Positions 36,316 to 44,835 of a DNA stretch of 49,229 bases are shown piece after piece. The notes beneath the pieces were generated by a model. It worked only from the letters and a program-made list of their open reading frames with translations, was not told where the DNA came from and did not search any database. The translations under genes were made by a program, and so were the position numbers. The first letter of the stretch is position 1, and every line of letters starts with the position of its first letter. This DNA comes from Synechococcus sp. CCY 9618. GTDB taxonomy: Bacteria > Cyanobacteriota > Cyanobacteriia > PCC-6307 > Cyanobiaceae. The stretch lies in NCBI RefSeq assembly GCF_019038415.1, contig NZ_JAFKRG010000059.1, positions 1-49,229 on the forward strand, read 5' to 3'.

Positions 36316-36870
36316 TCAGATCGGCGAGGCGAGCAGGGAGCCATCGCTGGCCAGGCCGAGCCTGGGCCCCAGTTCCCGTTCGATGGCGATCAGCTCGTCG
36401 CGGTGGGCCCGCAGGCGCAGGGTGCTGCCGCCCCCTGCGCTGTCAGCGTTCATCAGCCGCAGCTCCAGGCTTTCCGGGCGGGCTGCCCGCCGGCGGTAGA
36501 TCAGGCCTGCCCCCGGGCCCACCAGGGCCAGCAACAGGGGCCACCAGCCCAGGACGGGAAGCACCTGGCGCAGCACCAGGCCCAGGCAGGCGGCCCCCAC
36601 GCTGCCGAGCAGGGAAAGGAGCACCGCCAGGGGCAGGCTGGAGCGGACCTGGCCGCGGAAGCGCAGCAGCTGGCGCTCGGGGTCCCCCGCTTCCGTCTGC
36701 CAGCCCCGGGCGGTGAGCCAGCCCGAGAGGCCTTCGAGCACCTGGACCGGCGGCTGGGGCGAATGCACCTCCACCACGGTGGTGCGGTCCTTGCTGGCCG
36801 CCCGCAGGAAGAACACCAGCCCGATGGCCATCAGCAGGGTGAGCAGGAGGGTCGAACACAGGGTGGGCAT
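36316..36870 (-). CDS. CCB2/CCB4-like cofactor assembly of complex C protein (DUF2930)
   Basis: 184 residues. The N-terminal helix TLCSTLLLTLLMAIGLVFFL is followed by RAASKDRTTVVEVHSPQPPV, then two helices (LAVLLSLLGSVGAACLGLVL, LPVLGWWPLLLALVGPGAG) and a soluble LRLRAHRDELIAIERELG tail. This is the pattern of the cyanobacterial and plastid CCB2/CCB4 family, which attaches the high-spin haem c(i) to cytochrome b6. It shares a probable transcript with the amidase gene four bases downstream. Assignment is by recall of family sequence and is fairly secure. Confidence 0.75.
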   Translation of the reverse strand: MPTLCSTLLLTLLMAIGLVFFLRAASKDRTTVVEVHSPQPPVQVLEGLSGWLTARGWQTEAGDPERQLLRFRGQVRSSLPLAVLLSLLGSVGAACLGLVLRQVLPVLGWWPLLLALVGPGAGLIYRRRAARPESLELRLMNADSAGGGSTLRLRAHRDELIAIERELGPRLGLASDGSLLASPI

Positions 36871-36972
36871 CGCAGCAAGGCCGATCGGTGATCCATTCTC
36901 ACCCACCCCCCGGGAGTGACAGAGCCGGCGGCTGCCGTGGGCCACGATGGCCCCAGTTCCCGATGCCCCGCG

Positions 36973-37638
36973 ATGGCCCAGTCCCCTTCCAACGGCAGTG
37001 CCAGTCCGGGGCCACCGGCCCGGTTCGCGGTCTTCGACGGCGACCTGGATGCCGCCTGGCAGGAGCTCTACGGGGCAGCCCGGGCCCTGGCCATCGACAC
37101 CGAGGCCATGGGGCTGATCCATGGCCGCGACCGTCTCTGTCTGGTGCAGATCTGCGATGACGATGACAACGTCTGCTGCATCCGGCTGGCGCGGGGCCAG
37201 GACGGCGCGCCGCGGCTGAAGGCCCTCTGCGAGAACCCCGCCATCGAGAAGGTTTTCCACTTCGCCCGCTTCGACGTCGCCGCCCTGGCCGAGAACCTCG
37301 GCATCGCCGTCGACCCGGTGTTCTGCACCAAGGTGGCCAGCCGCCTGGCCCGCACCTACGCGCCCCGCCACGGCCTCAAGGACGTGGTCAACGAGCTGGT
37401 GGGGGTGGAACTCGACAAGCAGGCCCAGAGCTCCGACTGGGGCCGGGTGGAGGAACTCAGCGATGCCCAGCTGGCCTATGCCGCCGGCGATGTGCGCTGG
37501 CTGCTGGCCGCCCGCGACCGGCTGGAGCTGATGCTGCGGCGGGAGGAGCGCTGGGAACTGGCCTGCCGCTGCTTCGCCTGCGTGCCGGTCTTCGCCGCCC
37601 TCGACCGGCAGCGGTTCACCCACGTCTTCGAGCACTGA
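36973..37638 (+). CDS. rnd: Ribonuclease D (3'-5' exonuclease domain)
   Basis: 221 residues from ATG 36973; the frame extends to 36916. The DEDDy residues are visible: AIDTEAMGL (D, E), FHFARFDVAALAENL (D) and QLAYAAGDVRWLL (Y, D). There is no HRDC domain, so it is the short cyanobacterial form. RNase D trims 3' ends of tRNA and other small RNAs. The gene is divergent from the CCB gene by about 100 bases and appears single. Confidence 0.9.
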   Translation: MAQSPSNGSASPGPPARFAVFDGDLDAAWQELYGAARALAIDTEAMGLIHGRDRLCLVQICDDDDNVCCIRLARGQDGAPRLKALCENPAIEKVFHFARFDVAALAENLGIAVDPVFCTKVASRLARTYAPRHGLKDVVNELVGVELDKQAQSSDWGRVEELSDAQLAYAAGDVRWLLAARDRLELMLRREERWELACRCFACVPVFAALDRQRFTHVFEH

Positions 37639-37675
37639 ACCCCTGGGGCCTGACCGGGCCGGGCGGGGATTCCCG

Positions 37676-37933
37676 TCAGTCCTCGATCATGAACAGGTCG
37701 TCCTCGCCCACCGAGCGCAGCTGACCATCGAACAGCTGGCCCCGGTCGAGGCCGCTGGCCCTGGTCTCATCCAGCAGCTTCTCCGCCAGGGCCACCTTGG
37801 CGGCGGTGTCCCTGAGGCCCTCCTGGGCCGCCAGGATCTCCACCCGCCGGCGGGCCGAGGCCAGGCTGACGCCCAGGTGGGTAGCCAGGCGACCACAGGC
37901 GGCGTTGAAGCTGCGGTCAGGGATGCCGGGCAT
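37676..37933 (-). CDS. Conserved hypothetical protein (85 aa)
   Basis: 85 residues, mainly helical: RSFNAACGRLATHLGVSLAS, RRRVEILAAQEGLRDTAAK, VALAEKLLDETRASG, then an acidic end GEDDLFMIED. The first half could be a helix-turn-helix-like element (LGVSLASARRRVEILA), but this is weak. It starts 33 bases after the LpxB-like gene on the same strand and is probably co-transcribed. It ends next to the convergent rnd gene. Function unknown. Confidence 0.7.
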   Translation of the reverse strand: MPGIPDRSFNAACGRLATHLGVSLASARRRVEILAAQEGLRDTAAKVALAEKLLDETRASGLDRGQLFDGQLRSVGEDDLFMIED

Positions 37934-37966
37934 GCGGGGCGGAAAGCGAAGGGGACCGTCGGCCCA

Positions 37967-39271
37967 TCATCCCCCGCTGGCCCGGGCCCCCCCTCGTCCC
38001 TGGCCTCCGCTGCCGCCCACGGCCTGCTTCAGCAGACGCGCCGCAATCAGGCTCGCCAGTCGATCGCTGGCTCCGGCGGGCCCCATCCGCCGCCGGCCGA
38101 TGCGGCCCAGCCGGGCCCGCTCCAGGTCGTCGTCGAGCAGGGCGATCAGCCGGTGGCGCAGTTCTTCCGGGCCATGGCAGGGCTGCACCGCCCCCCCCAG
38201 CAGCCGGCTCTGGCGCCGGGCGAAGCCCGCTTTGAACTGGGGCCCGGGCCCCGGCAGCGAGAGGGCAGGCACCCCCAGCCCCACCAGCTGCTCGGTGGCG
38301 GTGCCGGCGGTGGCCAGCCCCAGCTCCGCCAGTGGCGCCCAGGCGGCGAAGCGGCCCGGACCCACCAGCAGGTCAAGGGGCCCCCGCTGCCAGACGGCCG
38401 CAGCATCGCAGTCCTCCGGGACGTCACCGGGGACGAACCCCGCCGCCCTCAGAAGACCGGCCAGCTCCCCACCGCTGGGATGGGCGCCGGTGGCCAGCAG
38501 CAGGCTGATCGGTCGGCAGGGGTCAGCCGGCGGCAGGGCCGCCAGCAGGGCGCGCAGATTGCCCAGGGCCTCCGGCAGCCGGCTGCCCGGCAGCAGCAGC
38601 AACCGGCGGCGCCCCTGCAGCCAGGGGGGCAGGGGCGCCGCCGGGTCAAAGCCATCCATCATCGGATTGCCCAGCCAGGTGGCCCCCACCCCATGGCGCC
38701 GCAGTCCCCGGGCGGTGAGGCGATCCCGCACGGCCACCAGCCGGCAACGTCGATGGCCCATCAGGGCCCATTCCCAGGGATCCCATTCGCTGCCCTTGGC
38801 CCGGTGGTAGCCGTCGGCCAGCGGAGTGGGGCCCCATCCGGGCGGCGGTGGCGAGGCCCAGGTGTGGTCGCTCTTTGGGGTGCCCAGGAAACCGAAGGGG
38901 CCGCCGCCGGCCCAGGCCAGCAGCAGGGGAAGCAGGTCGCCCACCGCCAGGATCGGAAACCCGCGCCGGCCCCAGTGCCGCACGATCCGCCACTGCTGCC
39001 AGCTGAGCAGGGGCAGCCCGGCGGCCAGATCAGCCAGCAGCCCGCCGAGGCTCTGGTTGCTGAAGCCCCCACTGGGCAGCGGCAGCCGGGGCCCCACCCG
39101 CTGCAGCGTTCCGGCGGCCTCGGCGCCTGCGAAGGCCTGGCCGATCCCCACCAGGGGCAGCACCTGCACCTCCAGACCTGGCAGTTGCCGCCCAAGAGCC
39201 TCGATCAGCCGCAGGGCGATCAGATCCTCCCCGTGGCCGTTGCTCAGGACCAGCAGAGGGGGGGTGAACAT
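37967..39271 (-). CDS. Lipid-A-disaccharide synthase-related glycosyltransferase-like protein
   Basis: 434 residues from the ATG at about 39271. VLSNGHGEDLIALRLIEALG opens the protein, with LPLVGIGQAFAGA, LLLLPGSRLPEALGNLRALL and LGLATAGTATEQLVGLGVP in the C-terminal GT-B half, where LpxB binds UDP-sugar. The group is annotated as LpxB-related in cyanobacteria but lacks several true LpxB residues, so lipid A synthesis should not be assumed. The open frame upstream of the ATG is antisense to the tRNA-Cys gene. The Gly/Arg-rich last 20 residues look disordered. Confidence 0.8.
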   Translation of the reverse strand: MFTPPLLVLSNGHGEDLIALRLIEALGRQLPGLEVQVLPLVGIGQAFAGAEAAGTLQRVGPRLPLPSGGFSNQSLGGLLADLAAGLPLLSWQQWRIVRHWGRRGFPILAVGDLLPLLLAWAGGGPFGFLGTPKSDHTWASPPPPGWGPTPLADGYHRAKGSEWDPWEWALMGHRRCRLVAVRDRLTARGLRRHGVGATWLGNPMMDGFDPAAPLPPWLQGRRRLLLLPGSRLPEALGNLRALLAALPPADPCRPISLLLATGAHPSGGELAGLLRAAGFVPGDVPEDCDAAAVWQRGPLDLLVGPGRFAAWAPLAELGLATAGTATEQLVGLGVPALSLPGPGPQFKAGFARRQSRLLGGAVQPCHGPEELRHRLIALLDDDLERARLGRIGRRRMGPAGASDRLASLIAARLLKQAVGGSGGQGRGGARASGG

Positions 39272-39315
39272 GCCATGGCTGATACGATCCGCTGCGGGGA
39301 GTTTGCTCCCCGGCA

Positions 39316-39386
39316 GGCGGCATGGCCAAGTGGTAAGGCAGAGGATTGCAAATCCTTTATCCCCAGTTCGAATCTGGGTGCCGCCT
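39316..39386 (+). tRNA. tRNA-Cys(GCA)
   Basis: Acceptor GGCGGCA pairs with TGCCGCC, D arm GCCAAGTGGTAAGGC, anticodon stem GAGGA/TCCTT around TTGCAAA with anticodon GCA, T arm CCCAGTTCGAATCTGGG, discriminator T. CCA is not encoded. 71 bases, as usual for tRNA-Cys. Confidence 0.95.
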
Positions 39387-39470
39387 CTGCAACAACCGGC
39401 CCCGAGTCCTCTCCGTGTGAGACGCCCCCTTGCGGGGGGATGGAATTCTCCGGGCCGCCGTGGTGTCCCC

Positions 39471-39620
39471 ATGGCCGAGGAGAAACGGCTGGGATTCGAA
39501 TCAGCCTGGGCCGAACTTCCGCTTGCCGCGCAACCAGCCACCTCGCCATCTCCCGGTCCGATGGGCCGCGGCGGGGGACACGGCACGCGAAGGGGTGGCA
39601 GACTGCAGCAAACGTGCTGA
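39471..39620 (+). CDS. Possible small protein (49 aa)
   Basis: ATG 39471 to TGA 39618-39620. The N-terminus MAEEKRLGFESAWAELPLAA looks protein-like, the rest is Gly/Arg rich (GPMGRGGGHGTRRGGRLQ). Its TGA overlaps the next gene's ATG as TGATG, which favours translational coupling. No family is recognised. The low-complexity C-terminus and lack of a ribosome site keep confidence low. Confidence 0.3.
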   Translation: MAEEKRLGFESAWAELPLAAQPATSPSPGPMGRGGGHGTRRGGRLQQTC

Positions 39621-39817
39621 TGAGGTCAGTGGTGGCAGCCAACTCCGCGGAACAGCCGGATCCGTTTGAAGCGCTGCTGAGCGAAGAATGCCTCGACATG
39701 ATCGAAAAGATCCAGGCCTATCGCGAGCGTATCCAGCTTCCTTCCACTCCGAAGGCGATCCTCGAAGATGCGGTCATCGAGTACTACACCGCCCTGAAAA
39801 GAGCCGGCAACTGGTGA
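39620..39817 (+). CDS. Small hypothetical protein (65 aa)
   Basis: 65 residues from ATG 39620 (a GTG at 39614 is in frame). EQPDPFEALLSEECLDMIEK followed by IQAYRERIQLPSTPKAILED and AVIEYYTALKRAGNW gives two amphipathic helices. The short PSTPKAILEDAVIEYY end resembles ribbon-helix-helix or accessory proteins, but no family is certain. It follows the 49-residue frame and is followed by short tandem repeats. Confidence 0.5.
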   Translation: MRSVVAANSAEQPDPFEALLSEECLDMIEKIQAYRERIQLPSTPKAILEDAVIEYYTALKRAGNW

Positions 39818-39828
39818 TCCTCAGCGCA

Positions 39829-39870
39829 GATCTTCAAGCTCTGATCTTCAACATCTGATCTTCGACGCCT
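39829..39870. repeat. Three tandem 14-bp repeats
   Basis: GATCTTCAAGCTCT, GATCTTCAACATCT and GATCTTCGACGCCT stand head to tail just after a small gene. The first nine bases are identical in two units and differ once in the third. The block is non-coding as far as can be seen. Confidence 0.75.
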
Positions 39871-39930
39871 GGAACAGGGAACCTGCCGAGGTTGAGGATT
39901 CCCAGGGATTCCGGCATCGGGCCTGAGAGC

Positions 39931-40545
39931 TCAGCCTGTCTGGGGGGATGCCTCTCCGAGGATGAGCTCGGCGCGTTTCCTGTGCAGGGTCATCGAGGCT
40001 TCGGTCAGCACCACCCACTGGGCCAGGGTGGTGCAGCGCTCATCGAAGGGAGGCCGGTCGAGCCGAAGCGGCCGCCATCCTCCCGCTGTGATCTCCCGGT
40101 TGAGATCCGAGTGGGGCAGATCGTCATTGGTGATGATCAGCCAGCGGTACTTGGACTTGAAGTGGTTGAGATAGTCCTGCACCACCGGATTGGGGAGATG
40201 CTGCAGCACGTCCTTGACCAGCAGCAGATCCGCCGGCGGCAGACTGGCCAGGCCGTCGAAGATCTGGAAGCGGACCGTATCGCTGCCATGGTGATCACGG
40301 TTGCTGGCCACCACCGAATCGACGATGTCGATGCCCGTATAGGCGATGTCGCCCCAGTGGATCAGCCGGGAGAACTGCCAGTCGCCACAGCCGAAATCGA
40401 CGACGCTGCGGATGTCATTGAGCTGCAGGAAGCGATGCAGGGTGGCGATGTATTCGCCATTGAACTCAGGCCTGGACCCCTGACCCGATCCTCCTCCCCA
40501 CGTGTCGTGCTGATAGATGCGGGTGAAGGCGTCCTTTGTCGACAT
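39931..40545 (-). CDS. Class I SAM-dependent methyltransferase
   Basis: 204 residues. VVDFGCGDWQFSRLIHWGD is motif I, TGIDIVDSVVASNRDH motif II, and ADLLLVKDVLQHLPNPVVQD the post-I/III region of a Rossmann methyltransferase. The N-terminus FTRIYQHDTWGGGSGQGSRP resembles small methyltransferases found beside glycan and polysaccharide genes. The substrate is unknown. It is convergent with the small plus-strand genes and stands alone. Confidence 0.85.
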   Translation of the reverse strand: MSTKDAFTRIYQHDTWGGGSGQGSRPEFNGEYIATLHRFLQLNDIRSVVDFGCGDWQFSRLIHWGDIAYTGIDIVDSVVASNRDHHGSDTVRFQIFDGLASLPPADLLLVKDVLQHLPNPVVQDYLNHFKSKYRWLIITNDDLPHSDLNREITAGGWRPLRLDRPPFDERCTTLAQWVVLTEASMTLHRKRAELILGEASPQTG

Positions 40546-40647
40546 GCAGGCTGGTGTTCGGGGACTTCTGCGTCCATCGGCACTTGGAGCCCCGCAGGGA
40601 CATGGTCACCTTAGCGACGGTGCACGCCAGGTCCGCAGCAGTCCCGA

Positions 40648-40731
40648 TCAGGGCAGGACACCAAAGACCAGTGAGATGAGAGCGAAGCCAACAACGCCCA
40701 CGAGGGCCAACAGCGAGGCGGTCTGGGGCAC
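40648..40731 (-). CDS. Tiny single-span membrane peptide (27 aa)
   Basis: GTG at 40731 to TGA at 40648-40650. It encodes VPQTASLLALVGVVGFALIS then LVFGVLP, one membrane helix with almost no extra residues. GGGAGAGGG-like purines (GGGAGAGGG) precede the start, and TTTACTAT about 30 bases upstream is a fair -10. Size and composition resemble small photosystem or cytochrome b6f subunits, but it matches none that I can recall. A real but unnamed peptide is possible. Confidence 0.4.
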   Translation of the reverse strand: MPQTASLLALVGVVGFALISLVFGVLP

Positions 40732-40838
40732 GGCCCTCTCCCGGATGGGCCAATAGTAAAGAGAATCTTTAGGCGAGCGGTCTGTTCATGGTGATCGTTG
40801 CCGATTGTCATGTCGCCGTCGGCAGCCCTCCGGCCCTG

Positions 40839-41366
40839 TCAGGGTGAGGCTTCCGCCTGCCAGAGCTCCCCGGCCTGGCCGGTGGCTTCGCAACTGAACC
40901 TCCCGCTCTTCAGCAGGCAGTGCCCCCTGGCCAGCCGGGCCCGGGTCAGCGGCATCGCCGTCCCCATGGCGCCATAGCCCGACTGGCCCACGGCGCTCAC
41001 CCGCAGCAGCAGGGGCCAGCTCGGTTCGCAGCGGCTCTGGCGGCAGCTCAGTCCCGGCGAGCCCTCCTCCAGCACCCCGGCGAAGACCAACTGGCGATCA
41101 AGGAGGGACTCCCCGCTGCCGGGCTGCAGAAACCGCACGGTCAGCAGGCCCTCCATCTGCTGATCCAGCCTCAGCAGCCGGCAGGAGTCCGGAGGTGGTG
41201 CAGGCTTCGCGGGGGTCGTCATCAGGATGCGGCAACGCGCCAGCGGCCGCTGCCAGCGGCCGAAGTCCTCGCCCGGCAGCTGGCGGGCCTGCAGCGGCGC
41301 CACCAGCTGGCCGGCAGCCAGGCTCAGAACCAACCCGGTCCGGAAGGTCAGGGGAGACCGGAACAT
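40839..41366 (-). CDS. Putative exported protein (unknown, 175 aa)
   Basis: 175 residues from ATG 41366. MFRSPLTFRTGLVLSLAAGQ with LVAPLQA is a signal peptide. The mature protein has five or six Cys (ARCRILM, DSCRLLRL, LSCRQSRCEPS, GHCLLKSG, FSCEATG) and beta-rich stretches, suggesting a disulfide-bonded periplasmic domain. No family is recognised. The open frame extends upstream to 41588, but that part is antisense to the aldo/keto reductase promoter region and is not protein-like. Confidence 0.6.
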   Translation of the reverse strand: MFRSPLTFRTGLVLSLAAGQLVAPLQARQLPGEDFGRWQRPLARCRILMTTPAKPAPPPDSCRLLRLDQQMEGLLTVRFLQPGSGESLLDRQLVFAGVLEEGSPGLSCRQSRCEPSWPLLLRVSAVGQSGYGAMGTAMPLTRARLARGHCLLKSGRFSCEATGQAGELWQAEASP

Positions 41367-41602
41367 CAATAGCCCGAGTCGGCGACGCAGATGCCCTGGC
41401 AGCTGATCCCGTTGCTCGCGGTCCTGCCGCAATGGGAGCAGAGCACCCTTTCGGCAGGGGACGGCGGCGGCTCCGGCGATGGCTCGATCAGGGCCCCTTC
41501 GGAACGGGACGGCCGTGGATCGGCCGGGGGAATGGACATTGCTCGGCCCCGGACGGTGGATGGGGTCGATCATGGCAACCGACCCCACTCTGTGCGATCG
41601 CC

Positions 41603-42604
41603 GTGGCCGCTCCCTCCGTGCCCCTGCCCGCTGGTTCGACCCCGGGCGTCCCCGGGGTCGGGGTCGGCACCTGGGCCTGGGGAAACCGCTTCCTCTGGGG
41701 CTACGACCCTGGCCAGGATGAGGTGCTCGCCGCCTGCTTCCGCCGGGCGGTGGATCTGGGACTGACGCTCTTCGATACGGCCGATTCCTATGGCACCGGC
41801 CGCTTCGATGGGCGCAGCGAAGTGCTGCTGGGCCGGTTCGTCGATGCCCTGCCGCCGGTCCGGCGTCGCCCCCTCACCGTGGCCACCAAGCTGGCACCTT
41901 TCCCCTGGCGCCTCGGCCGACGGGGGTTCGAAGCGGCTTTCGAAGCCTCCCGCCGCCGCCTGCGCGGCCATCTCGACCGGGTGCAGCTGCACTGGAGCAC
42001 GGCCCGCTATGCCCCCTGGCAGGAGGGCCCTCTGCTGGAGGGACTCGCCGATCTGGAGCAGCAGGGCCAGGTGGGCAGTCTGGGGGTCTCGAATCTGGGG
42101 CCGCGCCGCCTTCGCGAGGTGCACCAGCGGCTGGCCGGGCGGGGGGTGCGGCTGGCCAGCCTCCAGGTCCAGCTCTCCCTGCTGGCCCCCGATGCGGTCG
42201 GAGAGGGAGGAGTGGCGTCGGTGTGCCGCGAGCTGGACATCGACCTGCTGGCCTACAGCCCGCTGGCCCTGGGTCTGCTGACCCAGCCCCCGGGGGCTGG
42301 CGGGCACCGCCCGGCAGGACCGAGGGGCCTGCTGTTCGATCGCCTGCGGCCTGGAATCCAGCCCCTGCTCAAGGTCATCGAGCGGATCGCCCAGGCCCGT
42401 GGGGCCCCCATGGCCGCGGTGGCGATCAACTGGTGCCGGGCCCATGGCGCCCTCCCCCTGGTAGGGATGCGCCGGGAGGCCCAGGCGGAGGAGGCCGCCG
42501 CGGCGGCAGGCTGGTGCCTGGCGGAAGAGGAACGGCAGGAGCTGGACCGGATGGCCCTGCAAGGGCGCTCGCGCATGCCCGCCAACCCCTTTCAGAGCGC
42601 CTGA
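41603..42604 (+). CDS. Aldo/keto reductase
   Basis: 333 residues from GTG 41603. The catalytic tetrad is complete: LTLFDTADSYGTGRFDGRSE (Asp and Tyr), LTVATKLAPFPWR (Lys) and LDRVQLHWST (His). GVSNLGPRRLREVHQRL and VAINWCRAHGALPLVGMRR complete the TIM-barrel NADPH site. Substrate unknown; the cyanobacterial relatives are often annotated as general aldehyde reductases. GTG is chosen because the upstream frame reads poorly. It faces the gene at 42610 with a five-base gap. Confidence 0.88.
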   Translation: MAAPSVPLPAGSTPGVPGVGVGTWAWGNRFLWGYDPGQDEVLAACFRRAVDLGLTLFDTADSYGTGRFDGRSEVLLGRFVDALPPVRRRPLTVATKLAPFPWRLGRRGFEAAFEASRRRLRGHLDRVQLHWSTARYAPWQEGPLLEGLADLEQQGQVGSLGVSNLGPRRLREVHQRLAGRGVRLASLQVQLSLLAPDAVGEGGVASVCRELDIDLLAYSPLALGLLTQPPGAGGHRPAGPRGLLFDRLRPGIQPLLKVIERIAQARGAPMAAVAINWCRAHGALPLVGMRREAQAEEAAAAAGWCLAEEERQELDRMALQGRSRMPANPFQSA

Positions 42605-42609
42605 AGGCG

Positions 42610-43272
42610 TCAGGCGCTGAGGACGGAGGCGGGGTCGGGGCTGAGAACCACCGGCAGGGCGGCTGGTCTGGGCTGCGGTGCCTCGGCACGCTGCAGCAGC
42701 CGGATCACCTGGGGATCGGCCGCTTCGGGCCCCAGGGCGCCCTCTTCACCGGGACCGCAGGCGGCGAGAGCCTCCTGGAGAAGGGAATCGAAGGTGGCCC
42801 CGGGCAGACGATGGCGGGCCAGCTCCAGGAAGGCACGGGCGAGGGATTCGCCGGCCGCCGCCCGCAGGGCCGGGTTGGAACGTCTCAGTTCCTGCTCCTG
42901 GGCGATGCAGCTGAGGAAGCGCTGGGTGATGTCGCGCTTGGTGGTGGCCCTGATCCGGGTGTCCTGGTCCGCCTCGCTGAGGAAGCCCTGGTCTTCCAGC
43001 TCCTGGAGGCGGCGATTGAGGCTGTCGAAGACGTCCTGGACCTCCCGGGCGATGTGGGTGAGCTGGCCGTCGGAGAGGCGGGGCAGGTCGGCCACATAGA
43101 CCTTGCCGTGGTCCCGGAGCGTCAGGAACGTCGGCCGCTGGCCGCCGGAGCTTTCCCTCTGGCCCGAGGAGCCCGCGTCCCGCAGCCGGGGACGGGGCTG
43201 CTGGGGGCGCTGGGGGGGAATCGGACCGGCGGAACTGCGGCGGCGGGTGATGCGTCGGGAGGTATCGAACAT
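42610..43272 (-). CDS. Conserved hypothetical protein (220 aa)
   Basis: 220 residues. A basic, Pro/Gln/Arg-rich N-terminus (SRRITRRRSSAGPIPPQRPQ) precedes a folded helical core: LRDHGKVYVADLPRLSDGQL, VQDVFDSLNRRLQELEDQGF, LSCIAQEQELRRSNPAL and AFLELARHRLPGATFDSLL. No membrane segment. It looks like a picocyanobacterial protein of unknown role. It is downstream of purM on the same strand, with a 95-base gap. Confidence 0.7.
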   Translation of the reverse strand: MFDTSRRITRRRSSAGPIPPQRPQQPRPRLRDAGSSGQRESSGGQRPTFLTLRDHGKVYVADLPRLSDGQLTHIAREVQDVFDSLNRRLQELEDQGFLSEADQDTRIRATTKRDITQRFLSCIAQEQELRRSNPALRAAAGESLARAFLELARHRLPGATFDSLLQEALAACGPGEEGALGPEAADPQVIRLLQRAEAPQPRPAALPVVLSPDPASVLSA

Positions 43273-43367
43273 CGGTTACGGAAACGTCTGGGCGGAGGAG
43301 AGCCTGGTGGTATCGGTCATCACGGATTTGACCCTAGGGAGAGCGACGTTGGGCGGCCAGAGCCGCA

Positions 43368-44402
43368 TCAGTACGGCAATCCGGCCAGGGGGCGATCTCC
43401 GGAAGCGCCTGCCGAGACCCTGCCGAGCTCCCAGGCCCGATGGCCCGACGTCCGGCAGCCGTCGATGATCGCAGCGGATGCCTCCGCTGGCGCCACCAGG
43501 CAGAAACCGACACCGAGATTAAAGGTGTTCCAGAGATCGGCCTCGGGCACCTGGCCCCGTTCCTGCAGCCAGCGGAACAGGGGCGGACGGGCCCAGCTGT
43601 CGGAGTTGATCTCGCCATGGACCCCCGCGGGCAGGCAGCGGGGAAGATTCTCCGGCAGACCGCCGCCGGTGATGTGCGCCATGGCGTGGAGGGGCAGCCC
43701 GGCGCGGTGCAGATCCTTCACCAGCGATGCATAGATGACGGTGGGAGTCAGCAGGGCCTCAATGAGGGGCTGGCTGGTCTCCGGAAGCGCCGTGCCGGCA
43801 TCGACGGCTTCGGCTTCCAGGATGCGCCGCACCAGGCTGAAGCCGTTGCTGTGCACCCCGCTGCTGGCCACCGCCACGATCCGATCGCCCGGAGCCACCC
43901 GCGTCCCGTCGATCCGTTCGTCCTCTTCCACCACCGCGACGCAGAACCCCGCCAGGTCGTAGCGGCCGGGACCGTAGAAGCCAGGCATCTCGGCTGTTTC
44001 GCCCCCCAGCAGGGCACAGCCGCTCTGGCGGCAGCCGGCGGCAATGCCCTCCACCACTTCGGCCATGGCCTCGGGCCCGAGCTTGCCTGTGGCGATGTAG
44101 TCAAGGAAGAAGAGGGGTTCGGCGCCGCTGGTGATGACGTCGTTGACGCACATCGCCACCAGATCAATCCCCACGCCGTGGTGAGCGCCATGGGCCTGGG
44201 CCAGCTCGAGCTTGGTTCCCACACCGTCAGCTCCCGCCACCAGCAGCGGGCGCCTCAGCCCTGCCGGCAGTCGGCACAGTCCGCCGAAGCCCCCCAGTCC
44301 GCCGAGCACCTCGGAACGGCGGGTCGTCTCGACGCTGGCACGGATGCGTTCCACGAAGGCACGGCCGGCGGCCACGTCCACACCGGCGGAGCGATAGTCC
44401 AT
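43368..44402 (-). CDS. purM: Phosphoribosylformylglycinamidine cyclo-ligase
   Basis: 344 residues from ATG 44402. [58 protein letters not shown] and [20 protein letters not shown] are the PurM signatures, ending with [20 protein letters not shown]. It is the fifth step of purine synthesis, closing the imidazole ring of AIR with ATP. The longer open frame upstream lacks similarity. A 430-base gap separates it from the divergent rlpA gene. Confidence 0.97.
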   Translation of the reverse strand: MDYRSAGVDVAAGRAFVERIRASVETTRRSEVLGGLGGFGGLCRLPAGLRRPLLVAGADGVGTKLELAQAHGAHHGVGIDLVAMCVNDVITSGAEPLFFLDYIATGKLGPEAMAEVVEGIAAGCRQSGCALLGGETAEMPGFYGPGRYDLAGFCVAVVEEDERIDGTRVAPGDRIVAVASSGVHSNGFSLVRRILEAEAVDAGTALPETSQPLIEALLTPTVIYASLVKDLHRAGLPLHAMAHITGGGLPENLPRCLPAGVHGEINSDSWARPPLFRWLQERGQVPEADLWNTFNLGVGFCLVAPAEASAAIIDGCRTSGHRAWELGRVSAGASGDRPLAGLPY

Positions 44403-44835
44403 GGGGGCAGGGAGGCAGGGCAGCAACGATCCTGCATCGGCAGGGGCCCGTACGCGCCCGAGAGCGCCTCCGGGATGTAGACGATTGCCGGATTGGCCTG
44501 TCATCCAATCAGCCGGGCTTATGTCAGTCATCGAATCCGCTGATGTCTGGGTAGCGCCCTGGGGGCAGTCAGGCCAGTGGACGCCTGGAGGGGTGGCAAG
44601 GATGATGAAATCTGATCGTTCCAATCCCGTGCCCCGGGCACAATTTCAGCCCGCGCGCTTCGGATAACTTTCCCGGGTCGTCAATTCCTGTCAGGAACTC
44701 GTCAGGCCGATTCGATCTGATTTCACTTCATCCGTTGCTTTCCAAGTAACGCGTTGCCGTGACCGACCGAATGCAGCCGTCAGGGAAATCCCTAATTCCC
44801 TGCCATCTCTGCTCTGCCAACTTGTTTCGTCCGTC
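44403..44835. promoter_or_regulatory. Long intergenic region between purM and rlpA with palindromes
   Basis: About 430 bases without a gene, relatively AT-rich on the rlpA side. TTCCTGTCAGGAA at 44685-44697 is a perfect 13-base palindrome. At 44781-44802 CAGGGAA, eight bases, TTCCCTG form an inverted repeat with a nested AGGGAAATCCCT palindrome, 34 bases before the rlpA start. The second is well placed for a 5'UTR structure or operator. I looked for the c-di-AMP riboswitch that precedes rlpA-like genes elsewhere and did not find its core. Confidence 0.45.

Noticed and set aside
39421-39443. CCCCCTTGCGGGGG hairpin after tRNA-Cys as a terminator
   Set aside because: No T run follows on either strand, so it is not a convincing intrinsic terminator.
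44403-44835. c-di-AMP (ydaO/yuaA) riboswitch upstream of rlpA
   Set aside because: Such switches precede rlpA-like genes in other bacteria, but the GGGGGA core and the conserved 3' block are not present.
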